Positions 1-6,759 of a DNA stretch of 9,361 nucleotides are shown in pieces. A model generated the notes under the pieces. The model ran no database searches, was not told the DNA's origin, and was given only the letters and a program-made list of their open reading frames with translations. Within the stretch, counting starts at the first letter, position 1; the number at the start of each line of letters is the position of its first letter. Origin of the DNA: Hyphomicrobiales bacterium (GTDB taxonomy: Bacteria; Pseudomonadota; Alphaproteobacteria; Rhizobiales; JAJFHC01). A program made the position numbers and the translations under genes. Location: assembly GCA_021775835.1 (NCBI GenBank), contig JAJFHC010000249.1, positions 1-9,361 on the forward strand. Reading direction: 5' to 3'.

Positions 1-313
1 TCTTGAAGCCCGCGAAACTGTCGGACAGGTGCTGCTGGTCCGACGTTAGCGTATTGATGCAGAACACGCCGTTTTCCTTGAAAACCTGATTGGTCTCGCT
101 GGACCGGTTTAAACAGACAAGCACGGTTGGCGGGGCATCCGTTACGGAACACACAGCGGACGCGGTCAAACCGCATTCACCGGCGCTGCCGGCGGTGGTT
201 ATGATGTGGACAGCTGCTCCAAGTCGGCTCATGGCTTCGCGAAAGTCGTCGCGCGTTACAGAACCGGCCGTTGGGGAGTGGGGAGCAGCCGGTTGTTCTG
301 ACGGATCGCTCAT
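1..313 (-). CDS. hpaC: Flavin reductase component of a two-component monooxygenase (HpaC family), 5' part only
   Basis: This gene is cut by the window's left edge after 104 codons; the family is usually about 165-170 residues. It reads from an ATG at 313, preceded by an AAGG ribosome binding site. Visible family features are FREAMSRLGAAVHIITT at residues 24-40, the flavin-binding stretch GLTASAVCSVTDAPPTVLVC at 48-67, NRSS at 69-72, and the FCINTL block with LSDSFAG at 84-102. These are typical of HpaC-type reductases, which use NAD(P)H to reduce FAD or FMN and release it to the partner oxygenase. The partner HpaB lies 91 bp upstream on the same strand, so the two probably form an operon. The family call is firm. 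The flavin and nucleotide preference and the exact physiological substrate cannot be told from this part. Confidence 0.9.
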   Translation of the reverse strand, partial: MSDPSEQPAAPHSPTAGSVTRDDFREAMSRLGAAVHIITTAGSAGECGLTASAVCSVTDAPPTVLVCLNRSSETNQVFKENGVFCINTLTSDQQHLSDSFAGFK

Positions 314-404
314 TGACCTTTTTTGAACGGCGGCTGGAAGATTGGCAAGGAGAAATTCTGTAAGGGTGCTGCGGTCGAGGGGCGAAGTTCCCTTAGGCTG
401 AAGA

Positions 405-1976
405 TCAGGTGTCGCCTTGCCAGATTGCGTTCAGATCATCACCATTGTTGTAACCGTCAACCGCCCAGCCATTCTCGTCATAGTCAGACATGCATTGCTC
501 AGCCATGGCGACCATGGCATCCATCGCTCCGGAACCGCGTGCGTTGAACATTGTCTGGATCCGGATGTCTTCGTGGTTGCCGGCGTAGTTGCGTTCGTAG
601 AGCTCATGGCGACCGCCGAATTCTGTTCCAATGGAGTCCCACAGCAGTTTCATGATCTTGATGCGCTCCTTGTAATCGATACCGTTTGATCCCCGGACAT
701 ATTGCTTGAGATAGCGATCGACTTCAGGTGTTGCAAAGTCGCGAGCGCTGGAAGGTAGGTAAATCAGGGAGCTCGCAACGATTTTTTCGATGATGCTCTT
801 GACCTTGGGGTATGCCTCGGTGGCGAAAACCCGGTAGGCCGTTCCGTTCTGGACGTTTGGCAACATGGCGCCGTCGACCCACTCCGTAGGGTTGTGCGCC
901 ATGGCGTCCGACAACGCCCAGAACAGGTTACGCCAGGCAATGACCTCGCCCAGTTGGGCCTGGTTGCCGCGAAACTCGTCGGAACCTGCGGCCCTGAGGG
1001 CCTTGATCAGTATACCGCAGATGAAGTCCATCTTGACGGCAAGCCTGGTGCAACCCTGGAATTGATAGCCTGCGAGAAAGCCTGAGCGCGGATAGAACGT
1101 GGTGATCTTGGAAATGTCCCGGTGCAACAGGACGTTCTCCCAGGGAATGAAGACATCATCGAAGACGAAAATGGCGTCGTTCTCGTCGAACCGGCTCGAC
1201 AATGGATAATCATACGGCGTGCCCATGGCGGCCGCCTGCATTTCGTAGGACGCCCGGCAGAACAGCTTGACGCCCGGCTCGTTCATGGGAGCGATAAACA
1301 TGACAGCCAGATCGCTGTCATTGATGGCCATGGCCGCATTCTGTCCCAGAAAATTGTAGTGGGTGAGGGCGGCAGAGGTTGCGACAACCTTTGCCCCGGA
1401 CACCCGGATGCCGGCATCCGTTTCCTTGTCGATCGTGATGAAAACATCTTTGACCTGATCGGCGGCTTTGGCCCGGTCTATGGGCGGATTGACGATGGCG
1501 TGGTTCATGAACAGCACATTTTCCTGGGCACGGGCGTACCAGGCTTTGGCGTTGCCGGCGAAGTCGCCATAGAACTGGTTGTTGGCGCCAAGGGTGTTCA
1601 TCAGGCTCGCCTTGTAATCGGGAGTACGGCCCATCCAGCCATACGACATGCGCGCCCAGGCAGCGATTGCCTGTTGCTGACCGACGACGTCGTCGCGTGA
1701 TCGAGCAGACCGGAAAAACTTGTGGGTTCTGCCACCCGACCCGGTGTCAGTCTCACAGGTCAGGACCTCTTGCTGGCTTTCGTCATGGAGCGCGTCGTAG
1801 AGTTTCGCCAGGGACCGGGCCGAATTACGAAATGCCGGGTGGGTCGTGACGTCCTTGACGCGTTCGCCGTAGATCCAGACTTCGCGCTCGTCGCGTAAAC
1901 TTTCAAGGAACTCGTCACCGGTGAAGGGGCGATTTTTTCCCGCAATAATGTCCTCTGGTTTTGCTCTGTCCGACAT
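405..1976 (-). CDS. hpaB: 4-hydroxyphenylacetate 3-monooxygenase, oxygenase component (HpaB family)
   Basis: The 523-residue product matches the full length of HpaB-family oxygenases. These use reduced flavin and O2 to ortho-hydroxylate phenols, classically 4-hydroxyphenylacetate to 3,4-dihydroxyphenylacetate, in the cytoplasm. Landmarks in order are the N-terminal [11 protein letters not shown] (19-29), [11 protein letters not shown] (116-126), [12 protein letters not shown] (157-168), the [20 protein letters not shown] block (181-200), and [16 protein letters not shown] (272-287). Arg117, Tyr121 and His159 sit at a constant +17 offset from the catalytic Arg100, Tyr104 and His142 that I recall for Thermus HpaB, so the active site appears intact. 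The Cys/His cluster ligands of the related 4-hydroxybutyryl-CoA dehydratases are not evident. The flavin reductase gene follows downstream. Related members act on chlorophenols or nitrophenols (TftD, HadA) or in siderophore synthesis (PvcC), so the substrate is inferred only to the level of a phenolic compound. Confidence 0.93.
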   Translation of the reverse strand: MSDRAKPEDIIAGKNRPFTGDEFLESLRDEREVWIYGERVKDVTTHPAFRNSARSLAKLYDALHDESQQEVLTCETDTGSGGRTHKFFRSARSRDDVVGQQQAIAAWARMSYGWMGRTPDYKASLMNTLGANNQFYGDFAGNAKAWYARAQENVLFMNHAIVNPPIDRAKAADQVKDVFITIDKETDAGIRVSGAKVVATSAALTHYNFLGQNAAMAINDSDLAVMFIAPMNEPGVKLFCRASYEMQAAAMGTPYDYPLSSRFDENDAIFVFDDVFIPWENVLLHRDISKITTFYPRSGFLAGYQFQGCTRLAVKMDFICGILIKALRAAGSDEFRGNQAQLGEVIAWRNLFWALSDAMAHNPTEWVDGAMLPNVQNGTAYRVFATEAYPKVKSIIEKIVASSLIYLPSSARDFATPEVDRYLKQYVRGSNGIDYKERIKIMKLLWDSIGTEFGGRHELYERNYAGNHEDIRIQTMFNARGSGAMDAMVAMAEQCMSDYDENGWAVDGYNNGDDLNAIWQGDT

Positions 1977-1981
1977 CGTGT

Positions 1982-1988
1982 ACCTCCC
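1982..1988 (-). promoter_or_regulatory. Ribosome binding site of hpaB
   Basis: On the minus strand the sequence GGGAGGT lies 5 bases before the ATG at 1976. It is close to the full anti-Shine-Dalgarno complement and fixes the hpaB start. It suggests efficient translation of the oxygenase, in contrast to the modest AAGG site of the reductase. Confidence 0.85.
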
Positions 1989-2166
1989 GCTGGTCTCGTG
2001 GTGTTGCCGTTAAATTCAGGCTAGTCGGCAACCGGTTCCAAGCCTATGGAATTTTTCAGTGAAAGGTGGACGATTGGCGCGGATAGACTGAGATAATCGA
2101 TATTGATAGACAGCCGTCGTCTGCAGATTGATGCAGCGGCGACTTGAGTTCAACCGCAATGAGCGG

Positions 2167-2192
2167 CAACAACAGTTTCAATAACTGTGTTG
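2167..2192. promoter_or_regulatory. Hairpin / dyad in the divergent intergenic region
   Basis: CAAC (2167-2170), a bulged A, and ACAGTT (2172-2177) pair with AACTGT (2183-2188) and GTTG (2189-2192) around the loop TCAAT. This makes a 10-bp stem with one bulge. It has no U-run and lies between divergent genes, so it is unlikely to be a terminator. It could be an operator for a dimeric regulator or a structured leader. The structure is seen directly; the function is inference. Confidence 0.35.
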
Positions 2193-2417
2193 ATGCAACC
2201 GCTTTCACGTCGCACCATTGCAGTCAATAATGTTGCGAGATGCCGGAGTGTCATTCGAAATGTCTGAAATACATTCACCGTTACTACACGTACGTCGCCT
2301 CTAATTTACGCGAGAGTTGTGCGGTAACGACAAATCAGCGATTATATCATTTGGGCATCTACCTGGGGGGTGTCGATGTTAGTTGAAGTGTTCCTTTGTT
2401 GAAGGGCATGACCCAGA

Positions 2418-3401
2418 GTGGATGACGAAAAAATCCTGTGGCGGGTGGCGTTGCTCGCAGTTTTTGCTGTCGTGGCTGATCTGTGGCTACGACGCCATGT
2501 GGGATTTGGCCTTGAAAACCCTATAAGACTGCTTGGGTATGCAGGAAGCCTGACATTGTTTTCAGGCGTTCTCGACTGGGCAATCGATAAGAAGCAAAAG
2601 GAAGCGTATTTCAAGCCGCTTCGCCTTTGGATTCGTCGAACGATTCTCGCGACACCGACTCTCGCGGCTCTCTATGTTGTGGGTCCGATATTTTCACTGA
2701 TGTACAGTTCGGTGATTGTTCTGGCACCTGGCAACGGTAGCGCGGTCGTGGTCAGTGTGTCGGGTGTCGATGCAGAAGAACCAGAGGCAAAAAAGCGGCT
2801 GGCGAAAGGCGTCAAGTCCGTTCGGTTACTCAGGCCGGCGAACCCGTTCGGCCGGGATCTCAGGCTTTCTGTTTCTGGGTATGTCTCTAGAATCATTACT
2901 GTTTACCCGTTAACTGGCGTGACCATCGATCCGTCGAGGGATCTGCAGAGGTTGCCGAGTCTATTGTTTCGTCCGGCCTACAACGCCTTTCCCAGTCTCA
3001 AAGCTGGCGGAAAAATCGAAGTCCACGTTGTGGGAACCGATGCGGATGGGGGAGCCACGTGCCGCATGATCGCCGAAGCGATTGGCGGCGATCCGGTTCG
3101 TGCGTTCTCCGTGGGACCATCCCGGCCAACTCCGGCGCGTAGCGAGGCCATCTGGACGCTTGAACTCCAGTCTTCGAGTTTTGATGCCCAACAACAGGCC
3201 GAAGCCAGGCTTGCCTGGATCAGGCCGACCAGGATTGCGACCAAAGTGCTGCCAAAACCTGGCGATCGCCTTTATGTGGTCATAAAGACAAAGGTCAATA
3301 AGCCCAAGGCATCCATAGTCATCAATGTCGGTCAGCAGGTATTTCAGGATCATTTGGTGGCAGGAAAGGCAGCTGATCCTCCAAAGTGCGAGAAGCAATG
3401 A
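2418..3401 (+). CDS. Uncharacterised membrane protein with three N-terminal helices and a large C-terminal domain
   Basis: This is a 327-residue protein of a family I do not recognise. Hydrophobic segments at about 7-24, 36-55 and 76-102 look like transmembrane helices. Residues 103-327 are soluble, rich in beta-prone stretches, and contain a repeated-looking R-P pattern (LLRPANPFGRDLRL, SLLFRPAYNAF, WIRPTRIATK). By the positive-inside rule the basic loops KKQKEAYFKPLRLWIRR (58-74) and the LRRHV turn favour a cytoplasmic side there, which would put the C-terminal domain outside. That topology is inference. The GTG at 2418 is the first possible start because an in-frame TGA lies at 2409. GAAGGG (2401-2406) is the only upstream ribosome-binding candidate and is rather distant at 11 bases. 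The stop overlaps the next ATG by an ATGA, so it is the first gene of a three-gene coupled operon. Confidence 0.8.
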   Translation: MDDEKILWRVALLAVFAVVADLWLRRHVGFGLENPIRLLGYAGSLTLFSGVLDWAIDKKQKEAYFKPLRLWIRRTILATPTLAALYVVGPIFSLMYSSVIVLAPGNGSAVVVSVSGVDAEEPEAKKRLAKGVKSVRLLRPANPFGRDLRLSVSGYVSRIITVYPLTGVTIDPSRDLQRLPSLLFRPAYNAFPSLKAGGKIEVHVVGTDADGGATCRMIAEAIGGDPVRAFSVGPSRPTPARSEAIWTLELQSSSFDAQQQAEARLAWIRPTRIATKVLPKPGDRLYVVIKTKVNKPKASIVINVGQQVFQDHLVAGKAADPPKCEKQ

Positions 3402-4264
3402 CCATGATCTTGTTTCGCAACATTTGTTTCCTGGCCATGATTTGGTTTGTCGCGTCATGGCCAGATGGAGCCTTTGCCTTGTCCAGTGAACGGACCCGGC
3501 TTCACGTCACGTTCTCGCTTCCAGACGACCACTATCGAGACAATTTTTTGGATCCTGATCTGGTTGAAATAGAAGAATTGACTGCTGCGGGCATTGCGGA
3601 AGTGTTTAGCAAGGCGATGCCGTTCCTTGAATTCGGAGCGGACGTTCAGGCCGCTTACGGACTCAAGATTGAACTCGATCGTGCAGAGGGTAGCGGATCC
3701 AACCTGCCGGCGGAATTCGGATTTCATATTGCCCTGAGCGGACCAGGTGTTCCGCCCGACGCCAGGAGTTACCTGGTCTTCAGGCGCAAGGATCAGTTCA
3801 GTCAGATCATTGGAAGTCCCGACGAACTCCTTGCCGAGATTCGCGACAAGTTGGAATCTGCCGACCACAACCGGTTCATAAAGGAAGTTCTCAGCCACGT
3901 GCCCATCGCCAGGGAAGGTATGTTGACCGATGACCTTGAGGGTTGGATCATCGCGCGGGACCGGAAGAACCTGTGTTTTGACGGCGAAAGCCGTTTGATG
4001 GTGATCAACGATTTTCCGTTTCCCAATGCCGGCAGGGTCAAACACGCGTTTCAGGCGATCGTTCTCACCGCCAGCCGGCCTGAAATTATATTGCGCGTGG
4101 ACAAGCGCGTGGTTGACACTGACATGCTTGCGAAACTCAAGGCGGCGGGAGCCGGTGAGATCGTGGTCATCAGCGTTTCTGTGCTGGAATTCACGCGGCG
4201 GTGCCCGTCACAGCCGATCCGGGGCGATCAGGTGGATTTCTCGAATGCGGGTGACAGCCAATGA
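3398..4264 (+). CDS. Uncharacterised exported protein, middle gene of the envelope operon
   Basis: This 288-residue protein has a classic signal peptide. A short basic start is followed by a hydrophobic core (FLAMIWFVA, 11-19) and a likely signal-peptidase I cut after AFA at about residue 27; no lipobox is seen. The mature part of about 261 residues has no motif I know. It contains only two cysteines (about 193 and 269), which could form one disulfide in the periplasm, and a C-terminal alpha/beta-looking stretch with EIVVISVSVLEF before RRCPSQP. I chose the ATG at 3398 because it forms an ATGA overlap with the preceding stop. A GTG 12 bases upstream would add four charged residues without a better ribosome binding site. 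The gene is translationally linked to its neighbours on both sides, so it probably works with them at the cell envelope. Confidence 0.8.
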   Translation: MTMILFRNICFLAMIWFVASWPDGAFALSSERTRLHVTFSLPDDHYRDNFLDPDLVEIEELTAAGIAEVFSKAMPFLEFGADVQAAYGLKIELDRAEGSGSNLPAEFGFHIALSGPGVPPDARSYLVFRRKDQFSQIIGSPDELLAEIRDKLESADHNRFIKEVLSHVPIAREGMLTDDLEGWIIARDRKNLCFDGESRLMVINDFPFPNAGRVKHAFQAIVLTASRPEIILRVDKRVVDTDMLAKLKAAGAGEIVVISVSVLEFTRRCPSQPIRGDQVDFSNAGDSQ

Positions 4265-6594
4265 ACCCTCTTTGTCGTATCCGGATTGGGTTGGTTTTGG
4301 CCATAGCCGGCATTTTGCTTGGCCCCGTTAAAGGTGCAGCAGATGACTATCAGGATGCCAAGACGGCGGTCGACGAAGCTTTAGCCACGGGCAAGACCGG
4401 CAACTGGGAAAGCGCCGCCGGAGACCTTGTCAAGGCCAGGTCCTCTTGTGCCGACGGTGATTCCGGCAAGCCGTGCAGGCTCCTGATCGATTTCAATCTG
4501 GGGTATGCGTGGGAACAATACAGCGGGTCGGCTCCAGCCGCGAGCGAGACACTCTATTTGAAGCGCAGTGCAGTCGCCTATTTCAGAGTCCTGAAAGGAG
4601 CGCCCAAGCACCGGGCAACGTTGAAGAACCTTGCCCTGGTTCTCGGCAAACTTGGTGCGAGCGCCGCCCTTATAGATCTTCTCGGCCATGCCAGAACACA
4701 CGCCCCTTCGAGAGTTTCGGAAATAGCAATTCTATTGGGTGATGCATTTAAGCGATCCGGACAAATTACCGATGCCTACAAGACCTATGCGGAAGCCGCC
4801 ATGCGGAATCGCGATGATCCTGAGCCGGCACGGCGGCTGGTTGGATTGATGCGCGAGTTGCCGTCTCAGATGGCGAACGACCTCTGGAAGCGGCTCGATG
4901 ACTGGCGTGATCGCATGCCCGGCGTTGCCCGCGACGGGTACCGCAGAGCAGTACGGTACTATATCGCAGACAGTCCCATTCGTGCTCGCCAGGCGTTGTC
5001 GCGCTGGGCGCTTCTTTCGGCGGGCGAGCGTGACCTCAGTACGAGCATCGTGCGGCAGGCATTCGCCGGGGTGGAGTGGGCTCTGCTCGACCAGTTGCTG
5101 GCTTATCTTGAGGAACTCGAGGGTCCCAACGAGATTGATTTCGAGACCAGGTCTTCGGTGTTGGATTTCATTGAACGTCGTTCGCGTGGTGAATCCAAAT
5201 ACGGGGCGTGGCTGGCTTCCGAGGAAAGCCGGCATGTTCTGGCGGCTGCAGCCCTGGCAGCAGGACACCGTTCGATCCTTCAGAAGGCGCCTAGGCAAGC
5301 CCAATTCCAGTGGTTGGTCGGCCTGCAGGCCAGCCCCCTGAACGGTTCCTATGTTCACAGTGAACTCCGGCAGTCGCCCTTTGTCCGGCTGGATTTGTTG
5401 ACGGAACTGATGTGGCTGCAATTCCGGTTCCCGGAACTGGATCCCGCGCGCGACAAGGTCGACGGGTTCATCAGGATGCTGTTTGAAGGTAAGGGTGAGG
5501 CATACGCCGCCGGAGATCTGGAGGCCATTCAGCGTCACCACACTGTGCTTGGAGAAATCTACGCAGCCGAGGGTATCTGGACCAGTTCCTCGCCGTATTC
5601 GAATGCCATATTTCAGTTGAGGAATGCCATTGAAACGGCTGACCGACGCGATGTCGTCCGACAGGTCGGACCAAAACAGCAATTGCCGAAGCTGAAGGAA
5701 CTCCTGGCGACCGGTTATGCCAAGACAGGCAACAAGAAAGCAGCATCAAAGGCCGCGATGGCGGCGTCTCTGGCTTACCAGGCGGTCGGCGATGCGGCTA
5801 AAGCCAAGTCTCTGGCTGATTATGCCAAAGATATCAATCCGATAGATAAGGTTGTCATTCCCAAAATTAGGTGCAGGGATGGCAATGTAAGAAACAGAAA
5901 ATGCACCTGTCGTCGAGGCTGGCGCCGGGTTCTGATCGGGGTAAATGCCTATCGATGTTTTAAACCCAAACTGGTCTGCCGGGATGGCAGGATCGCCGAT
6001 GGCAAATGCACTTGTTCACGCGGTTGGCGCCGGGTCCCGACTGGTGTAAATGCCTTTCGTTGCTTCAAACCCAAACTCGTCTGTCGGGATGGCCGGATTG
6101 CGGGCGGCAGATGCACTTGTTCGCGTGGCTGGCGCCGCGCCCCGATTGGGGTAAATGCCTTCCATTGCTTCAAACCCAAACTCGTCTGTCGGGATGGCCG
6201 GATTACTGGTGGCAAGTGCGCTTGTTCGCGTGGTTGGCGTCGGGTCCCGATTGGGGTAAATGCCTACCGTTGCTTCAAGCCCAAGCTGGTTTGCCGGGAT
6301 GGCCGGATTGCTGGTGGCAAGTGCACTTGTTCACGTGACTGGCGTCGGGTTCTGACCGGCGTAAATGCCTACCGGTGTTTTAAAGCCAAACTCGTCTGCC
6401 AGGATGGCAGGATTGTCCGTGGTAAATGCATTTGTTCGCGAAACTCGCGGCGAATCCGGACCGGCGTCAATGCTTACCGCTGCGTCAAACCGAAACTCGT
6501 CTGCAGGAACGGCGAGATAAAAAGCGGTAAGTGCATTTGTCCGCGGGGAACAAAACTCTCGCAAGTTGTCCGGAATGTCTTCGTCTGCAGATAA
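4261..6594 (+). CDS. Exported TPR-type protein with seven C-terminal cysteine-rich 35-residue repeats
   Basis: This 777-residue protein begins with a signal peptide: hydrophobic core 9-20 and probable cleavage near GAA, residues 25-27. Residues 30-530 are largely alpha-helical with TPR-like helix pairs. The clearest lie at about 79-112, 118-150 and 153-186 (ILLGDAFKRSGQITDAYKTY), with another near 487-530 (GYAKTGNKKAASKAAMAASL). Residues 533-777 are seven tandem repeats of exactly 35 residues. Each has cysteines at repeat positions 6, 16, 18 and 34 and a basic core such as RGWRR; the last repeat ends at the stop codon. TPR regions bind protein partners. The cysteine pattern suggests two disulfides per repeat in an oxidising compartment. 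Its start overlaps the preceding stop as ATGA. I do not recognise the whole architecture. The family role is unknown; a scaffold or surface adhesion role is a guess from composition. Confidence 0.85.
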   Translation: MNPLCRIRIGLVLAIAGILLGPVKGAADDYQDAKTAVDEALATGKTGNWESAAGDLVKARSSCADGDSGKPCRLLIDFNLGYAWEQYSGSAPAASETLYLKRSAVAYFRVLKGAPKHRATLKNLALVLGKLGASAALIDLLGHARTHAPSRVSEIAILLGDAFKRSGQITDAYKTYAEAAMRNRDDPEPARRLVGLMRELPSQMANDLWKRLDDWRDRMPGVARDGYRRAVRYYIADSPIRARQALSRWALLSAGERDLSTSIVRQAFAGVEWALLDQLLAYLEELEGPNEIDFETRSSVLDFIERRSRGESKYGAWLASEESRHVLAAAALAAGHRSILQKAPRQAQFQWLVGLQASPLNGSYVHSELRQSPFVRLDLLTELMWLQFRFPELDPARDKVDGFIRMLFEGKGEAYAAGDLEAIQRHHTVLGEIYAAEGIWTSSSPYSNAIFQLRNAIETADRRDVVRQVGPKQQLPKLKELLATGYAKTGNKKAASKAAMAASLAYQAVGDAAKAKSLADYAKDINPIDKVVIPKIRCRDGNVRNRKCTCRRGWRRVLIGVNAYRCFKPKLVCRDGRIADGKCTCSRGWRRVPTGVNAFRCFKPKLVCRDGRIAGGRCTCSRGWRRAPIGVNAFHCFKPKLVCRDGRITGGKCACSRGWRRVPIGVNAYRCFKPKLVCRDGRIAGGKCTCSRDWRRVLTGVNAYRCFKAKLVCQDGRIVRGKCICSRNSRRIRTGVNAYRCVKPKLVCRNGEIKSGKCICPRGTKLSQVVRNVFVCR
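5857..6591 (+). repeat. Seven in-frame 105-bp tandem repeats encoding Cys-rich modules
   Basis: Units start at 5857, 5962, 6067, 6172, 6277, 6382 and 6487, each exactly 105 bp with no indels. The encoded consensus runs KPKLVCRDGRIAGGKC, then TCSRGWRR, then a GVNAYRCF end. The central units are closest to each other: units 3 and 4 differ at only about a dozen bases by eye count. The first and seventh are the most diverged, the pattern expected when an array grows by internal unequal exchange. The C-x-C-x2-G-W portion resembles the EGF type 2 signature, but the last spacing is 11 residues instead of 4-8. Copy number is likely to vary between strains, which is inference. Confidence 0.95.
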
Positions 6595-6618
6595 TGCTGA
6601 GTTGCGGCAGGAGACGAC

Positions 6619-6684
6619 ATGGGGGGCATGCGTTGCTTGACTGGAGCGAGCACGAAATACCGCAAATGGGCTGATTCCATGTGA
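6619..6684 (+). CDS. Possible 21-residue small protein
   Basis: ATG at 6619 opens 21 codons ending at TGA 6682-6684. AGGAG (6609-6613) lies 5 bases upstream, one of the best Shine-Dalgarno sequences in the window. The peptide (MGGMRCLTGASTKYR, then KWADSM) is short, weakly basic and has one cysteine. It has no clear membrane segment or signal. It starts 24 bases after the stop of the Cys-rich repeat protein, so it could be a fourth gene of that operon or a leader peptide for the regulator downstream. Support is only the ribosome binding site, spacing and position; the ORF itself is short enough to arise by chance. Confidence 0.35.
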   Translation: MGGMRCLTGASTKYRKWADSM

Positions 6685-6741
6685 ATGTGAGCAAGTTTTC
6701 GTGCAACAATCGGGCATATTACGGACGTATCGCAGTATTAT

Positions 6742-6755
6742 GGAAATGCCTTTCC
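6742..6755 (+). promoter_or_regulatory. Small hairpin just upstream of the regulator start codon
   Basis: GGAAA (6742-6746) pairs perfectly with TTTCC (6751-6755) around TGCC, ending four bases before the ATG at 6760. GGAAA is also the only purine-rich candidate ribosome binding site. It is too far from the ATG (13 bases) and partly hidden in the stem. This may mean weak or controlled translation. A 5-bp stem is short, so chance is possible. Confidence 0.25.
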
Positions 6756-6759
6756 CGCC

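Larger units (their letters stand above)
1977..2417. other. Divergent intergenic region between hpaBC and the envelope operon
   Basis: These 441 bases separate two divergently transcribed units and must hold the promoters of both. I see no credible gene and no strong sigma-70 promoter for either direction. A weak candidate for the plus-strand operon is TTGTGC (2317-2322) with TATATC (2343-2348), but the 20-base spacing is too long. Dyad elements are AACCGGTT (2030-2037), CTGCA/TGCAG (2121-2136), ACGTACGT (2288-2295), and a 10-bp hairpin (2167-2192, listed separately). The octamer TTGATGCA occurs twice, at 2128 and 2190. Two minimal ORFs precede the GTG start at 2418: 8 codons at 2376-2402 behind a G-rich stretch, and 5 codons at 2408-2425 that overlap the start. 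Whether either is translated is unknown. Confidence 0.6.
6595..6759 (+). other. Intergenic region between the envelope operon and the LuxR-type regulator
   Basis: These 165 bases hold a small ORF (6619-6684, listed separately) and the leader of the regulator gene. TATTAT at 6736-6741 could be a -10 box, but there is no -35 at a suitable distance. No rho-independent terminator is visible after the stop at 6594. The regulator could therefore be read through from the upstream operon or have its own promoter that I cannot recognise. Confidence 0.5.

Noticed and set aside
1122..1700. 192-codon plus-strand frame
   Set aside because: It is antisense to the well-supported hpaB gene.
3386..3397. Alternative GTG start for the middle exported protein
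   Set aside because: It adds charged residues before the signal peptide, and the ATGA overlap at 3398 is the better start.
3455..4045. 196-codon frame on the minus strand
   Set aside because: It is antisense to the exported middle gene, which has a signal peptide and coupled start; no domain was seen in the antisense product.
4732..5682. 316-codon open frame on the minus strand
   Set aside because: It lies wholly antisense to the TPR protein, has no recognisable domain, and its composition is that of a shadow frame in high-GC coding DNA.
5949..6215. Minus-strand frame with repeated LGLKQ-type segments
   Set aside because: Its repeats are the mirror of the Cys-rich array; there is no independent start signal.
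5857..6591. Regularly spaced repeats that could suggest a CRISPR array
   Set aside because: The repeats are contiguous, 105 bp long and in frame, with no unique spacers; they code for a protein repeat.
6581..6617. TCGTCT/AGACGA inverted repeat at the end of the TPR gene as a terminator
   Set aside because: The loop is 25 bases, the stem only 6 bp, and no U-run follows.
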